From Cocos nucifera (Eukaryota > Streptophyta > Magnoliopsida > Arecales > Arecaceae), in NCBI GenBank assembly GCA_006176705.1, contig QRFJ01002303.1, forward strand, positions 1 to 64,000: a stretch of DNA of 64,000 nucleotides, given 5' to 3'. Position numbers and translations under genes: made by a program. This document shows, piece after piece, positions 10,787 through 22,301 of this stretch; the stretch's first letter is position 1, and the number at the start of each line of letters is the position of its first letter. The notes beneath the pieces are model-generated. The model saw nothing but the letters and a program-made list of their open reading frames with translations. It was not told the origin of the DNA and made no database searches.

Positions 10787-12493
10787 TGAAGGAAAAACCC
10801 TATTTTTTGCTGCTAGATCGTGCATATCTAATCTGATCTAAGATGGATTTTTTAAAAATTTTTAAATAATTTGATCTAATCTAAATATTCTCAAATCTGA
10901 CCATGGTGATCAAATATTAAAAATAAAAATTAAAATTAAATCAGATTTAACATCATATCTTATTTGGGTAATCTGATTACCTTATGATGATCCTGATGTT
11001 TCCTAAGGTTCTGGAAGAAGCCATACACGCGCTTGGCCTCTACAGATATCAACTCAGGAAGGATCTAGATGTCTTCTGCTTGCAAATCTTTTCTCCAAAG
11101 ATCAAATCTGAATCTAATCTGAATGTCCTTCAAAAAATATCTAAAGGTAGAGCCCGTCTCATGAACACCGTCGCATAGATGTTGAACTCTTCATAAATTT
11201 GATTTGATCTTCTTCTTAGATTTGTGCCTAACTTTTTAGGCATGTAGAAGAGGGGAAGAGAGAGGATAGAGGAGGCATTGGATATCTAGAATGATAGACT
11301 TTGGGTATGAAAAATATTTCTACATGAAGAGCCTTGGTGCAAGCCTTCTTATACAAAAGCATAGCACCAAGTTAGAGTCCCTCTTTGACCAAAATCCTTA
11401 TTTTTTCAATCATTGGAATTCCTAGACTCGATCTCCATGAAAATCTCTAGATCCCATCTAATTTTGATACTAAAAATCAATCTAGAAGGTGGCGGCATGA
11501 GTAGATAAGGAAGAGTCCACTACGCCAAGGACTCTTCCCTCAAAAGTTTGATCCAAATCAATCTCTATCATAACATAGACTTGACCCCTCCAAAAATCAC
11601 AAAATTTGATACACCCAATGCATAATTCATGCTCTATCACATATCCAAAAATGTGATCAAAATGATTTCTAAAGAATTTTTTAGAAGCATCTGATCAGGT
11701 GACCCTCAATTCTCTCAAATAGGTCAACTTTTTACCCTAGTCCAATTTGACTATGAATGGAATTAATTTCTATAATTAATTTGACCTGGACTTGTTCTAG
11801 TCAGATAAAAATAAATCCATTCAAAATATAAGAATAAGTCAAATCAAATTTGACTTGGTTGCGATGAATCAAAAAGATTTCAAAAGGAAAAGTCAGGCTC
11901 AATCATGTGCTAGCACGATTACCTTGAATCTGATTGGATCTAATCCAAATCAATCGAATTGGGTTAGCTTAATTGATGACATCTAGATCCAAACCCTTAT
12001 TTGTGTGACTTAGTTAGGTTCAATTTTGTATGATAATGAGTTATGTCACGAACTCCATCATCTCCATCATCAAAATACCTTTCAATGGACCAGAACATTT
12101 CTGATTCATACAATTAGAATGATTGATCATCAAAATCATTCTAATTGCTCCCAAAATCTACTAGCGACACCTAGCAATATATGGTGGCAACCCATTAGAA
12201 TTGAAAGCAAACCTCTTGGTGTAGCTATCTGTATGATTAGGTTCTTCTATCTTGAGCCCTAATAGGATTAGGGTAAAGGTGAACTCATCAAACCCAATGT
12301 CCATCATATGAATTAATCATTCGATTTGAATCCAATGTGAAATCCTAATAGAAACTCTTTCTATCATCTTCACTCTGCCATGGCCATGGGCTTAAGGACT
12401 TAATCTTATGATTATCATAGGGCTACTCCTTATCTACCGAGGTACATGATCCCCTTATTGGTGCAATCCAATTCCTACAATGAATATGCTATA
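10787..12493 (-). repeat. F2-a 3' LTR, contig copy 1 (cut by gap)
   Basis: Minus-strand F2 LTR beginning TGAAGG (complement of the CCTTCA end). It follows the second copy at 17096-18814 base for base with few changes and stops at the N block. Contains the U3 hairpin at 11509-11538 and an antisense reading frame at 12026-12262. Confidence 0.88.
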
Positions 12494-13493
12494 NNNNNNN
12501 NNNNNNNNNNNNNNNNNNNNNNNNNNNNNNNNNNNNNNNNNNNNNNNNNNNNNNNNNNNNNNNNNNNNNNNNNNNNNNNNNNNNNNNNNNNNNNNNNNNN
12601 NNNNNNNNNNNNNNNNNNNNNNNNNNNNNNNNNNNNNNNNNNNNNNNNNNNNNNNNNNNNNNNNNNNNNNNNNNNNNNNNNNNNNNNNNNNNNNNNNNNN
12701 NNNNNNNNNNNNNNNNNNNNNNNNNNNNNNNNNNNNNNNNNNNNNNNNNNNNNNNNNNNNNNNNNNNNNNNNNNNNNNNNNNNNNNNNNNNNNNNNNNNN
12801 NNNNNNNNNNNNNNNNNNNNNNNNNNNNNNNNNNNNNNNNNNNNNNNNNNNNNNNNNNNNNNNNNNNNNNNNNNNNNNNNNNNNNNNNNNNNNNNNNNNN
12901 NNNNNNNNNNNNNNNNNNNNNNNNNNNNNNNNNNNNNNNNNNNNNNNNNNNNNNNNNNNNNNNNNNNNNNNNNNNNNNNNNNNNNNNNNNNNNNNNNNNN
13001 NNNNNNNNNNNNNNNNNNNNNNNNNNNNNNNNNNNNNNNNNNNNNNNNNNNNNNNNNNNNNNNNNNNNNNNNNNNNNNNNNNNNNNNNNNNNNNNNNNNN
13101 NNNNNNNNNNNNNNNNNNNNNNNNNNNNNNNNNNNNNNNNNNNNNNNNNNNNNNNNNNNNNNNNNNNNNNNNNNNNNNNNNNNNNNNNNNNNNNNNNNNN
13201 NNNNNNNNNNNNNNNNNNNNNNNNNNNNNNNNNNNNNNNNNNNNNNNNNNNNNNNNNNNNNNNNNNNNNNNNNNNNNNNNNNNNNNNNNNNNNNNNNNNN
13301 NNNNNNNNNNNNNNNNNNNNNNNNNNNNNNNNNNNNNNNNNNNNNNNNNNNNNNNNNNNNNNNNNNNNNNNNNNNNNNNNNNNNNNNNNNNNNNNNNNNN
13401 NNNNNNNNNNNNNNNNNNNNNNNNNNNNNNNNNNNNNNNNNNNNNNNNNNNNNNNNNNNNNNNNNNNNNNNNNNNNNNNNNNNNNNNNNNNNN
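12494..13493. other. Assembly gap, exactly 1000 N
   Basis: A round-number N block, as placed by scaffolding software when the true distance is unknown. Reading frames drawn through it are meaningless. The sequences on both sides indicate the contigs overlap rather than being separated. Confidence 0.99.
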
Positions 13494-14328
13494 AAGTGAC
13501 CATCTAGCAATGATATCCGATGAACCGGATAGGTTGAATATATGAAGAAATATTTTTTAGAACCCATGTGGATATAGTTTTCATATAATTCATCCCCTTG
13601 ACCAAAATGTTCGTAGGATACCTTAGAGTTTAATTGTTCACCCTGATTAGGTCATCCATATTGTATCTCAAAATATCAAATCCATCTTATGGATTACCCA
13701 GGCTAAGATTTTGCTATATTGAAATACAGTGATGCATTCTTCTCCAACTCTTGTAGTCAATCCCATCTTAATCACTCACCAACATTTGCAAGTACTTGAC
13801 TGTGCCTAAAAATCTTTCATTACTAAATTAAAAATTTAGTTAGTCTAGTACCAAACACAGTGAGTTGCTTATAAGTCACTATGGTGATCTCAGGTCTACA
13901 AAATACTTATACCTATATCTGAATCAGAGCAATTCTCGATAGTAGAATGCTTTGGAGTTGGTCACGTTCAGAGACAATGTACCTTACATCTCACTTGTAT
14001 ACCATACTAGTATCTCCGCACTCCTTGGTTAAGAGGATAACCAACCTATATGGCATACAATAACCTATACTCGATAAATGCTGTCATCCTAATTAATAAT
14101 GTATCATTTGATCGTGAACTGTTTAAGGACTAATCGATAAATCCTCTCCTTATCGAAACTAAATAGTCCTAAGGACTTCATCACAATAATGAAGTTCATT
14201 AAAAGTATAGACTTTATGCTAAAAAATATCAAAATATTTATTTTATTTATTAATAAATTAATTATAATTATAAGGTAGCTCAACCGTTAACAGGCTAACG
14301 AACTGGCTTTGGGACATATTTTCTAATA
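13494..14328 (-). repeat. F1-a 3' LTR, contig copy 2
   Basis: Repeat of 7199-8031 with its left part missing because the contig starts here. Ends next to the polypurine tract at 14329. Confidence 0.87.
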
Positions 14329-14349
14329 ACTCCCACTTGTCCCAAAACC

Positions 14350-14880
14350 ACTCGGCACGGTATCTAATACCCATGTTCGACTTGTGGTCATCGAACTCTT
14401 TTATTGCCAAGGGCTTTAGTGAAGGGGTCGAACCAAGTTCTCCTTTTCATCAATTTTCTAAAGATCGACGTCACCTCGATCCATGATCTCATAGACTAGG
14501 TGGTAGTGGTGCAGCATGTGCTTCATCTACTAGTGTACCTTCGATTTCTTTGCCTGAGCAATGGCACCAGTGCTGTTATAATAGAGTAGAACTAGACCAA
14601 CAAGGGAGGTTACGTTGAGGTTGATGAAGAATGTTTTTAGCCACACAGCTTTTTTCTTGGTATCTGATGCTATGATGTACTCCACCTCATAAATAGAGTC
14701 TGGCACAGTATGCTGCTTAGAACTCTTCCAGGAGATGGCTCCACTATTTAGGATAAAGATATAACCCGATACACGCTTCTGTTGTCATCATGGTTAGATT
14801 GAAAGCGAAGTTAGTAAACCTCATAAGTTTTAGATCTAACTCATCATAAACCAACCATTGGTCCTTAGTATTTCTTAAAT
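14350..14880 (-). pseudogene. F1-a RNase H, contig copy 2 (broken)
   Basis: Same RNase H segment as at 8060-8604, with extra small indels that break even the partial frame (for example additional bases near 14410, 14431 and 14700). The catalytic Asp-to-Asn change is shared (complement of the TTATAATAG region), which shows the two copies have one origin. Confidence 0.8.
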
Positions 14881-15850
14881 ACTTAAGGATAGATTTCACC
14901 ACTTTTCAGTGATTCTCTCCTAGATCAGATTGGTATCTACTCACTACTTCTAGTGAGTATGCCACATCTGGTCTCGTACATGTCATGGCGTATATGATAA
15001 ATCTCACTATCAAAGCATATAGGATTGTACTCATATACTCTCTCTCTTCAGTTGTTGGATAATCCTTCTTGGAGAGAAAAATTTCATGGCCTATTAGGAA
15101 GATAGCCCTTTTTGGAAATTTTTCATGCTGAACCTCTTCAGCATAGTTTCTATGTACGTTGACTAGGATAACCCAAGCATCCTCTTAGATCTATCCCGAT
15201 AGATTTTCATCCCTAGGATATAAAATACTTCACCCAAGTCCTTCATGGAGAATTGAGATGACAACCATACTTTTATTTCTTGTAGTGCAGGGATGTCATT
15301 TTTGATCAAGAGAATGTCATCCATGCACAAGATAAGGAATACCACTATCGGACCATTTATCCATTTATAAATGTAAGATTCTTCATTCTTAATGAAGCCA
15401 TATATTTTGATCACCTTATCAAAATGCATGTTCCAACTTCAAGGTACTTGCTTCAATCCATAAATAGATCTTTGAAGCTTGCGTGCCTTGGATTCATTTG
15501 TAGATGTGAACCCCTCAGGCGGTATCATATACACCTCTTCGGTCAACTCTTCATTCAGAAAAGCTATCTTCACATCCATTTGCCAGATCTTATAATCCAG
15601 ATAGGACAGCTATCTTAAGCATTATCCAAATGGATTTGAGCATTGCCATAGGGGAGAACGTCTCGTCATAGTCAATACTATAATATTGATGGTACTCCTT
15701 GGCAACCAAACGGACATTATAGATGACCTTTCCATCTATGTCCCTCTTTCTTTTGATGATCCACTTACACCAAATGGGTTTAACCCCTTCAGGTGGGTCA
15801 ACCAATCTCCATACATCATTGACCTTCATGAACTCCATTTTGAATTTCAT
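14880..15850 (-). pseudogene. F1-a reverse transcriptase, contig copy 2 (frameshifted)
   Basis: Same RT as 8605-9549. Frames at 15163-15429 (MHFDKVIKIYGFIKNEESY, LILCMDDILLI, KDLGEVFYILGMKIY) and 15590-15850 (VNDVWRLVDPPEGVKPI, CKWIIKRKR, RLVAKEYHQYYSIDYDE). One-base differences near 15603 (extra G), 15380 and 15110 split what is open in the other copy. CMDD is shared. Confidence 0.87.
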
Positions 15851-15899
15851 GACCTCAATCTATTTTCCAGATCAGATCTCTGCATTGCATCCATATAGA

Positions 15900-17090
15900 T
15901 GACCGGATCCTCATCATTCTCATCGAGTTCGATGAGATCACCATCCTGAAACAACCAAAGTATATGTCCGACTGATGCGGTACTCTATCGAATCGTCTTA
16001 ATGAAGCAGGTGCACAGGGCTTCGAATTTGATCTAATCAAATATGATTCAAATTCAGCTACTGGTGTCGATCTTTCTACCTATTGAACTTCGTAAAGTTC
16101 AACCTTAGAGGCAACAATACCTTCACTAAGAAACTTCTTTTCTAAAAAGATTGCCTTAAGACTGATGAATACTTTTTGTTCAACAGCATGGTAGAAAATA
16201 TATCCTTTGGTCTCTTTTGGGTACCCTATAAATGTGCACTTGTCAGACCTAGGGCCAGGTTTATCTATGATTAACCAATTCATATAAGCCTGGCAACCCC
16301 AGATCCTAAGGTGTGAGAGTACTGGCTTACGTTCTATCCATATCTCATATAGAGTTTTAATTACATACATACTTAAAATCTTATTTAACAGATAGTAAGT
16401 TGATTCGAGTGCATATCCCCAGAAAGATATCAGCAAGCTGGTGAAACCCATCATGGATCGGACCATGTCTAACAGAGTTCGATTTCTTCTTTCAGAACAT
16501 ATCATTATGCTGTAGTATTTCTTGGAGAAGTCCATTGGGAAAGAATCCCATTCTCTCCTAAATATGTGAAAAATGCACTAGAATGGTATTCCCCTTCTCG
16601 ATTAGATCGAAGATTTTTAACACTCTTTCTAGTTTATTTTTCTACCTTTACTTCAAAATCATTTGAACATTTCAAATGAATCCAACTTATGTTTCATCAA
16701 ATATAAATATCCATACCTGGATAGATAATCTATGAAATTAATGAAGTAGAGATATCCACCTGTTGGCACTAATGCTCATAGGTCTACATACATCAGTATG
16801 TATTAGATCTAAGAGCTTAGCAGCTCTCTCATCTTTTTCAGTAAAAGGTGACTTGGTCATTTTTTTCAAGAAGACAAGGATTTGCAGGTTGAAAGTGATT
16901 CACAATCACTGACTTCAAGATTTCTTCTTGAGTCAACCTATTTATCCTATTCTTGTTGATGTGACCTAGCCTATAGTATCATAAGTAGATATTAGACATA
17001 CTATATAATCTAGAATGCTTGCAAGTAGAATAGACTGCACTAATAGGTTGTGATAGCATGTACACACCATTGTTCAAATGTCCATAGAAT
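15900..17090 (-). pseudogene. F1-a integrase, contig copy 2 (broken, interrupted by F2-a)
   Basis: Same integrase as 9640-10786. The frame at 16080-16535 is longer here: it begins in the catalytic-core end (ERRNRTLLDMVRSMMGF, with the Glu of the catalytic triad) and runs through SFWGYALEST, SHLRIWGCQAY and FIGYPKETKGYIFYH. HTDV and zinc regions (16800-16990) are in other frames. It stops at the F2-a insertion. Confidence 0.86.
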
Positions 17091-17095
17091 ATAGT
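17091..17095. repeat. Target-site duplication left of F2-a
   Basis: atagt directly before the LTR. Its partner on the far side of F2-a at 45382-45386 is ataat (4 of 5 match). Joining the flanks, minus one duplication, restores alignment with intact F1-b sequence near 33790-33830 with no gap. Confidence 0.8.
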
Positions 17096-19367
17096 TGAAG
17101 AAAACCCTATTTTTTGCTGCTAGATCGTGCATATCTAATCTGATCTGAAGATGGATTTTTTTAAAAATTTTTAAATAATTTGATCTAATCTAAATGTTCT
17201 CAGAATCTGACCATGGTGATCAAATATTAAAAATAAAAATTAAAAATTAAATCAGATTTAACATCATATCCTTATTTGGGTAATCTGATTACCTTATGAT
17301 GATCCTGATGTTTCCTAAGGTTCTGGAAGAAGCCATTCACACGCGCTTGGCCTCTACAGATATCAACTCAGGAAGGATCTGGATGTCTTCTGCTTGCAAA
17401 TCTTTTCTCCAAAGATCAAATCTGAATCTAATCTGAATGTCCTTCAAAAAATATCTAAAGGTAGAGCCCGTCTCATGAACACCGTCGCATAGATGTTGAA
17501 CTCTTCATAAATTTGATTTGATCTTCTTCTTAGATTTGTGCCTAACTTTTTAGGCATGTAGAAGAGGGGAAGAGAGAGGATAGAGGAGGGCATTGGATAT
17601 CTAGAATGATAGACTTTGGGTATGAAAAATATTTCTACATGAAGAGCCTTGGTGCAAGCCTTCTTATACAAAAGCATTGCACCAAGTTAGAGTCCCTCTT
17701 TGACCAAAATCCTTATTTTTTCAATCATTGGGAATTCCTAGACTCGATCTCCATGAAAATCTCTAGATCCCATCTGAATTTTGATACTAAAAATCAATCT
17801 AGGAAGGTGGCGGCATGAGTAGATAAGGAAGAGTCCACTACGCCAAGGACTCTTCCCTCAAAAGTTTGATCCAAATCAAACTCTATCATAACTTAGACTT
17901 GAAACCTCCAAAAATCACAAAATTCGATACACCCAATGCATAATTTATGCTCTATCACATATCCAAAAATTTGATCAAAATGATTTCTAAAGAATTTTCT
18001 AGAAGCATCTAATCAGGTGACCCTCAATTCTCTCAAATAGGTCAACTTTTTACCCTAGTCCAATTTGACTATGAATGGAATTAATTTCTATAATTAATTT
18101 GACCTGGACTTGTTCTAGTCAGATAAAAATAAATCCCATTCAAAATATAAGAATAAGTCAAATCAAATTTGACTTGGTTGCGATGAATCAAAAAGATTTC
18201 AAAAGGAAAAAGTCAGGCTCAATCATGTGCTAGCACGATTACCTTGAATCTGATTGGATCTAATCCAAATCAATCGAACTTGGGTTAGCTTAATTGATGA
18301 CATCTAGACCCAAACCCTTATTTGTGTGACTTAGTTAGGTTCAATTTTGTATGATAATGAGTTATGTCACGAACTCCATCATCTCCATCATCAAAATACC
18401 TTTCAATGGACCAGAACATTTCTGATTCATACAATTAGAATGATTGATCATCAAAATCATTCTAATTGCTCCCAAAATCTACTAGTGACACCTAGCAATA
18501 TATGGTGGCAACCCATCAGAACTGAAAGCAAACCTCTTGGTGTAGCTATCTGTATGATTAGGTTCTTCTATCTTGAGCCCTAATAGGATTAGGGTAAAGG
18601 TGAACTCATCAAACCCAATGTCCATCATATGAATTAATCATTCGATTTGAATCCAATGTGAAATCCTAATAGAAACTCTTTCTATCATCTTCACTCTGCC
18701 ATGGCCATGGGCTTAAGGACTTAATCTTATGATTATCATAGGGCTACTCCTTATCTACCGAGGTAGATGATCCCCTTATTGGTGCAATCCAATTCCTACA
18801 ATGAACATGCTATAGCCAACATATCCCTCAGGATTTTGAATGGCTAGGAGACTAAGTTATGGTATAGTCAAACTATAACATCCTCAAGATGAACTGTCGA
18901 TGCACCTCAAGTCAAAGAACCATACACACCACTACAGCATCGAGTCAGTCATCGACGAGAAGGTAGACTTCCTTATGACTACTTGAGGTGGTGACGCTCA
19001 GTGTCCTCGTTCTCTAACAAATACCTATACTCTCACTCTGGTATCTCCACACCATCAACTTAAGATAAGTCTATCCTAAGAAAGCGATCATACACCAACC
19101 TTCTGGATCGATCACCATCCTCGTGATGATCTTACAATCGGGAGCATTTTATGAGCTAATTATGAAAATTCATGTATTAAATTTTCAACTCTTGAAAATA
19201 TGAATTATCATTACCATTAACTCAAAGGATGTATCATAGATACTTTTAAATACATATTATGATAGAAAAATAATCTATTTATTAATTTATAGTTAAAATT
19301 ATAAAATTATCCTTAGAAGTGTATTACAAGTGACAGCTAATCTGGCTTCTAGGGCACACATCTAACA
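17096..19367 (-). repeat. F2-a 3' LTR (complete)
   Basis: 2272 bp; on the minus strand starts TGTTAGATGTGTGCCC and ends CTTCA. Contains the perfect 10-bp hairpin at 17827-17856, a TATA-like complement TATAAG near 17668 and an open antisense frame at 18347-18583. By eye about 13% different from its partner LTR at 43146-45381, so an old insertion. Confidence 0.9.
17827..17856. repeat. F2-a LTR U3 hairpin
   Basis: Perfect inverted repeat GGAAGAGTCC / GGACTCTTCC with a 10-nt loop (ACTACGCCAA), about 160-190 bp upstream of the LTR TATA-like site. Preserved in the partner LTR (43854-43883) where only the loop differs, and in contig copy 1 (11509-11538). Confidence 0.85.
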
Positions 19368-20160
19368 AACTTTCACTTGATCGAAAGCTAATTGGCTACA
19401 AATCTAAGTTCGATCTTCTCAAGCTGGGCTTCGATCTTCACTAGCTCAATGGCTTTATCAGCGGGTCAGCCATATTATCTAAGTGTCGACTCTCTTAACC
19501 TCGATGTATTCCTTCTCGAGATAATCATGGATGAGGTGGTATCGCCGCTCAATGTGCTTGGATTTCTGGTGCGACCTTGGCTCTTAGCTAGGATTATGGT
19601 GCCATTATTATCGCAGTACAGAGGGACAGCATCTGATGGCATCACTTCGAGCTCTATGATGAACTTCTTATACCAAAATGCCTCCTTTGCAGCTTTCGAT
19701 GCAGCGATGTATTCTGCTTCCATGGTGGAATCTGCTATCACCGTCTACTTGAAATTTTTTCAACTGATAGCACCATCAATATAAATAAACAAACTTTCAG
19801 ATATCAACATTTGATCATTTATATCAGAGATAAAATTCGAGTCTATATACCCCTGAACTTGGAGTTCTCTATTACCAAAGACTAGAAACAAATCCTTAGT
19901 CCTTCTCAAGTACTTAAGGATACATTTCCTAGAAGTCTAGTGCTCTTCATCTGGATTTGACTGATACCTACTCGTGACACTCACAGCATTGGCAATATCA
20001 CGTCATGTACATAGCATAGCATACATGAGGCTCCTTATTACTAAAGCACAAGGGATCTTGCACATGTGTTCAATCTCCTCAGGTTTGCTCGAACACATCT
20101 TCTTGGAGAGATGAACGCCATGTCTGAAGGGCACCAATTCCCTCTTGGAGTTTTCCATGC
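19368..20160 (-). pseudogene. F2-a RNase H and end of RT (broken, truncated)
   Basis: Follows the polypurine tract (complement of 19368-19382). RNase H at 19475-19741: DSTMEAEYIAASKAAKEAFW with the catalytic Glu, VPLYCDNNGTIILAKS with the second Asp intact, then a frameshift replaces the PRSHQKSKH block. Upstream, 19770-20150 encodes LKYLRRTKD, CTRPDIANAVSV-type RT tail in broken frames. The reading stops at about 20160 in the MENSKRE region, where F1-b LTR begins; the next homologous F2-a sequence is at 39009, with about 850 bp including the RT active site missing. Confidence 0.85.
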
Positions 20161-21368
20161 TATTTTATAATTATAATTGATTTATTAATTAATAAAAATA
20201 TTTTGGCATCTTTTTCATCACAAGTTTACATCTTCTAATGAACTCCATTATTATGATAAAGTCCTTAGGACTGTTTAGTTTCGATAAAGAGAGAATTTAT
20301 TCATTAGTCTTTAAATTTATTTACGATCAAATGATAGACTATTAATTAGGACAACAGCATCTATCGAGCATAGGTCGCTATATGCCATATAGGTTGGTTG
20401 TCCTCTTAACCAAGGAGTGTTGAGATACTGGTATGGCATATAGATGAGATGTATGGGTATATCGTTATTGAATGTGACCAACTCTAGAGCATTTTGCTAT
20501 CGAGAATATCTCTGATGGGATATAGGTATAAGTATCCCTTAGATCTGAGATCACCTCAGTGACTTGCAAGCAACTCACTGTGCTTTGGTACCGGACTAAC
20601 TAAATTTTTAATTTAGCAATGGAAGGCTTCTGGGCACAGTCAACTACTTACCAAGTTGGAGTATGATCAAGATGAAATTGACCACTTCAAGAGTTGGAGA
20701 AGAATGTATCACTATATTTCAATATAACAAAATCTTGGCCGGGATAATCCATCAGATGGATTTGATGTTTTAAAATATAATGTGGACAACCTAATCAAAG
20801 TTGATGGTTGAACTCTGAGGTGTCCTATGAGCATTGTGGTCAAGGGGATGAATTATACGAAAATTATATCCGTATGGATTCTATGGATGGTGTTCTACAC
20901 CTTTGACCTATCTGACAGTCGAGTATCATTGCTAGATGGTCACTTCGATTGGTACAAAAATTTATACCTATGCTATCGACTTAGGTTCAGACCTATGAGG
21001 TCACAAATATTAGGGCTTATGATTTGATCAGATGGTTGATGAATGATTAAGAATTATTCTAGGGTCAAACAATAAATATGATTGGTGTTTAACCTAGTGC
21101 AAGTGTTGCAAGAGGATTGATTAGCAATTGAATTGCTAATTGGCTTAATTTGATTAAGCCAATAGACTCAGATTATATCTAATTAAATATAATTTAATTA
21201 GATTTGGTTTGGGCTTTATTGGATCAAGTTCAACTGATTTATTGGATAAGCCAAGTGAAAGGAAGAACTAGTCCTAGTCTAACTATGGCTCGGATTAACC
21301 CAATTTTCTAATTTGATAAGAAAATAAATCAAAATTAAATCTAATTTAATCTAATTTAATTAGTTCTA
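20161..21368 (+). repeat. F1-b 5' LTR, first fragment
   Basis: Colinear with 36612 to about 37810 of the F1-b 3' LTR. At the left junction both parent sequences share GCTATTTTA, a microhomology typical of end-joining deletion. At the right it stops in an A/T-rich stretch between about 21345 and 21369, where F2 LTR sequence starts. Confidence 0.85.
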
Positions 21369-21514
21369 GTCAAACATTAACCATTGACACTTTGACTTTT
21401 GACCACATGTCATGCACCTATTGGAGAGCTGGTGGGGGCCTGTCCCCCTGCCAGAACCTGGCAAGAAGGAGGGCGCACGCCACCCTAGGCATGTGCCCAA
21501 GTTGGAGGCGCCTA

Positions 21515-21539
21515 GGAGTCCTTGTTGGACAAGAACTCC
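21515..21539. repeat. F2-b 5' LTR U3 hairpin (one mismatch)
   Basis: GGAGTCCTTGT / ACAAGAACTCC, loop TGG; the partner LTR (29434-29458) has the perfect version, so the mismatch is a recent G-to-A change here. Confidence 0.8.
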
Positions 21540-21710
21540 ATCTCCTTTTTGGATTCTAATTAGAGTTCTTCTAAGAACCAACTTTGATTGGTCTTAGGCG
21601 CCCTCTAAGGAGGAATCCAGGGGACTCTATTCCCACCAATTAGATTTAGATATGATTTCACTAAGGGTTGTGATTGGTTGGGAAGAAGAGGAGTTGGATC
21701 ACAGTTAGTC

Positions 21711-21718
21711 TATAAATA
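21711..21718 (+). promoter_or_regulatory. F2-b 5' LTR TATA box
   Basis: TATAAATA, about 575 bp before the LTR end; repeated at 29630-29637 in the 3' LTR. The U3 part upstream of the hairpin is deleted, so promoter strength may be reduced. Confidence 0.65.
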
Positions 21719-22288
21719 AGACCCTATGCCCAACTCAGATTATGATGAGATCAGAGTTTTCCCATGCCCCAAGGCTGTCTCTCCTCCTCTCCTCCATGCC
21801 AAACCTTCTTCTTCCTCTCCTCTCCACGTCCAAAGTGTTTGGATCATTGGTTGGTGCGATTCAAGCAAGAGAAAGGCGATCAAAAGCTAGACGGCTGCAC
21901 TGCTAAAAAGGACGACTGCTGATCTTCAAAAGGAGTTTTGAAGATCCTCCAGATCAGATCCAATCTAATTTTTGGAGACGTGATAGAGAAGAAGAGGATC
22001 TCCAGATCCAGCCCGAGTGGATACTGGTAGAGGCCAGGCGCTTGCGTGGCTAGATCCAGAACCTTCCATTGCATACAGGATCATCAATAGGGTAATAGGA
22101 TTACCCAAATTAGGTAAATTAAATTTGATTTAATTTATCCTTATTTATTTTATTTATTAAAATAATATTAATTAGATCTAAAACATCCCAGATTTGATAC
22201 AGATCAAAGAGAAAATTTTTGAAATATATCTCTTGATCTGATCAGATCTGAATGAACCTGGACCGAAAAATCAGAATTTTTCTTCAAC

Positions 22289-22301
22289 TGGTATCAGAGC
22301 C
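22289..22301 (+). promoter_or_regulatory. F2-b primer binding site (initiator tRNA-Met)
   Basis: TGGTATCAGAGCC, two bases after the LTR end, complementary to the 3' end of initiator tRNA-Met, the usual primer for plant copia elements. Confidence 0.93.

Larger units (their letters stand above)
13494..18814. repeat. Near-identical second copy of 7199-12493
   Basis: Starts at the equivalent of 7199 (AAGTGACCATCTAGC) and keeps colinear with the first copy through F1-a LTR, F1-a pol and F2-a LTR up to 18814, which equals the last base before the gap. Differences are scattered substitutions and one-base indels, roughly 1-2% by eye. Because the end of one contig matches the inside of the other at both sides, this is a dovetail overlap; see findings. 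Confidence 0.93.
21369..22286 (+). repeat. F2-b 5' LTR, 3' portion only
   Basis: Colinear with 29286-30213 of the 3' LTR. The first roughly 1350 bp of the LTR are missing together with about 600 bp of neighbouring F1-b LTR, which points to one deletion across the insertion junction. Ends TTCTTCA. Confidence 0.88.

Noticed and set aside
12446..13567. Four reading frames of 339-370 codons
   Set aside because: They run through the 1000-N gap and consist of unknown residues.
7199..18814. A genuine tandem duplication of the F1-a/F2-a segment
   Set aside because: Ends coincide with the gap on both sides, as in a contig overlap; a real duplication would not be expected to break exactly there. Kept open only as the alternative in the finding.
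17096..19367. F2-a LTR as a solo LTR
   Set aside because: A polypurine tract and RNase H follow it at 19368, and a second LTR with primer site and matching target duplication is at 43146-45386.
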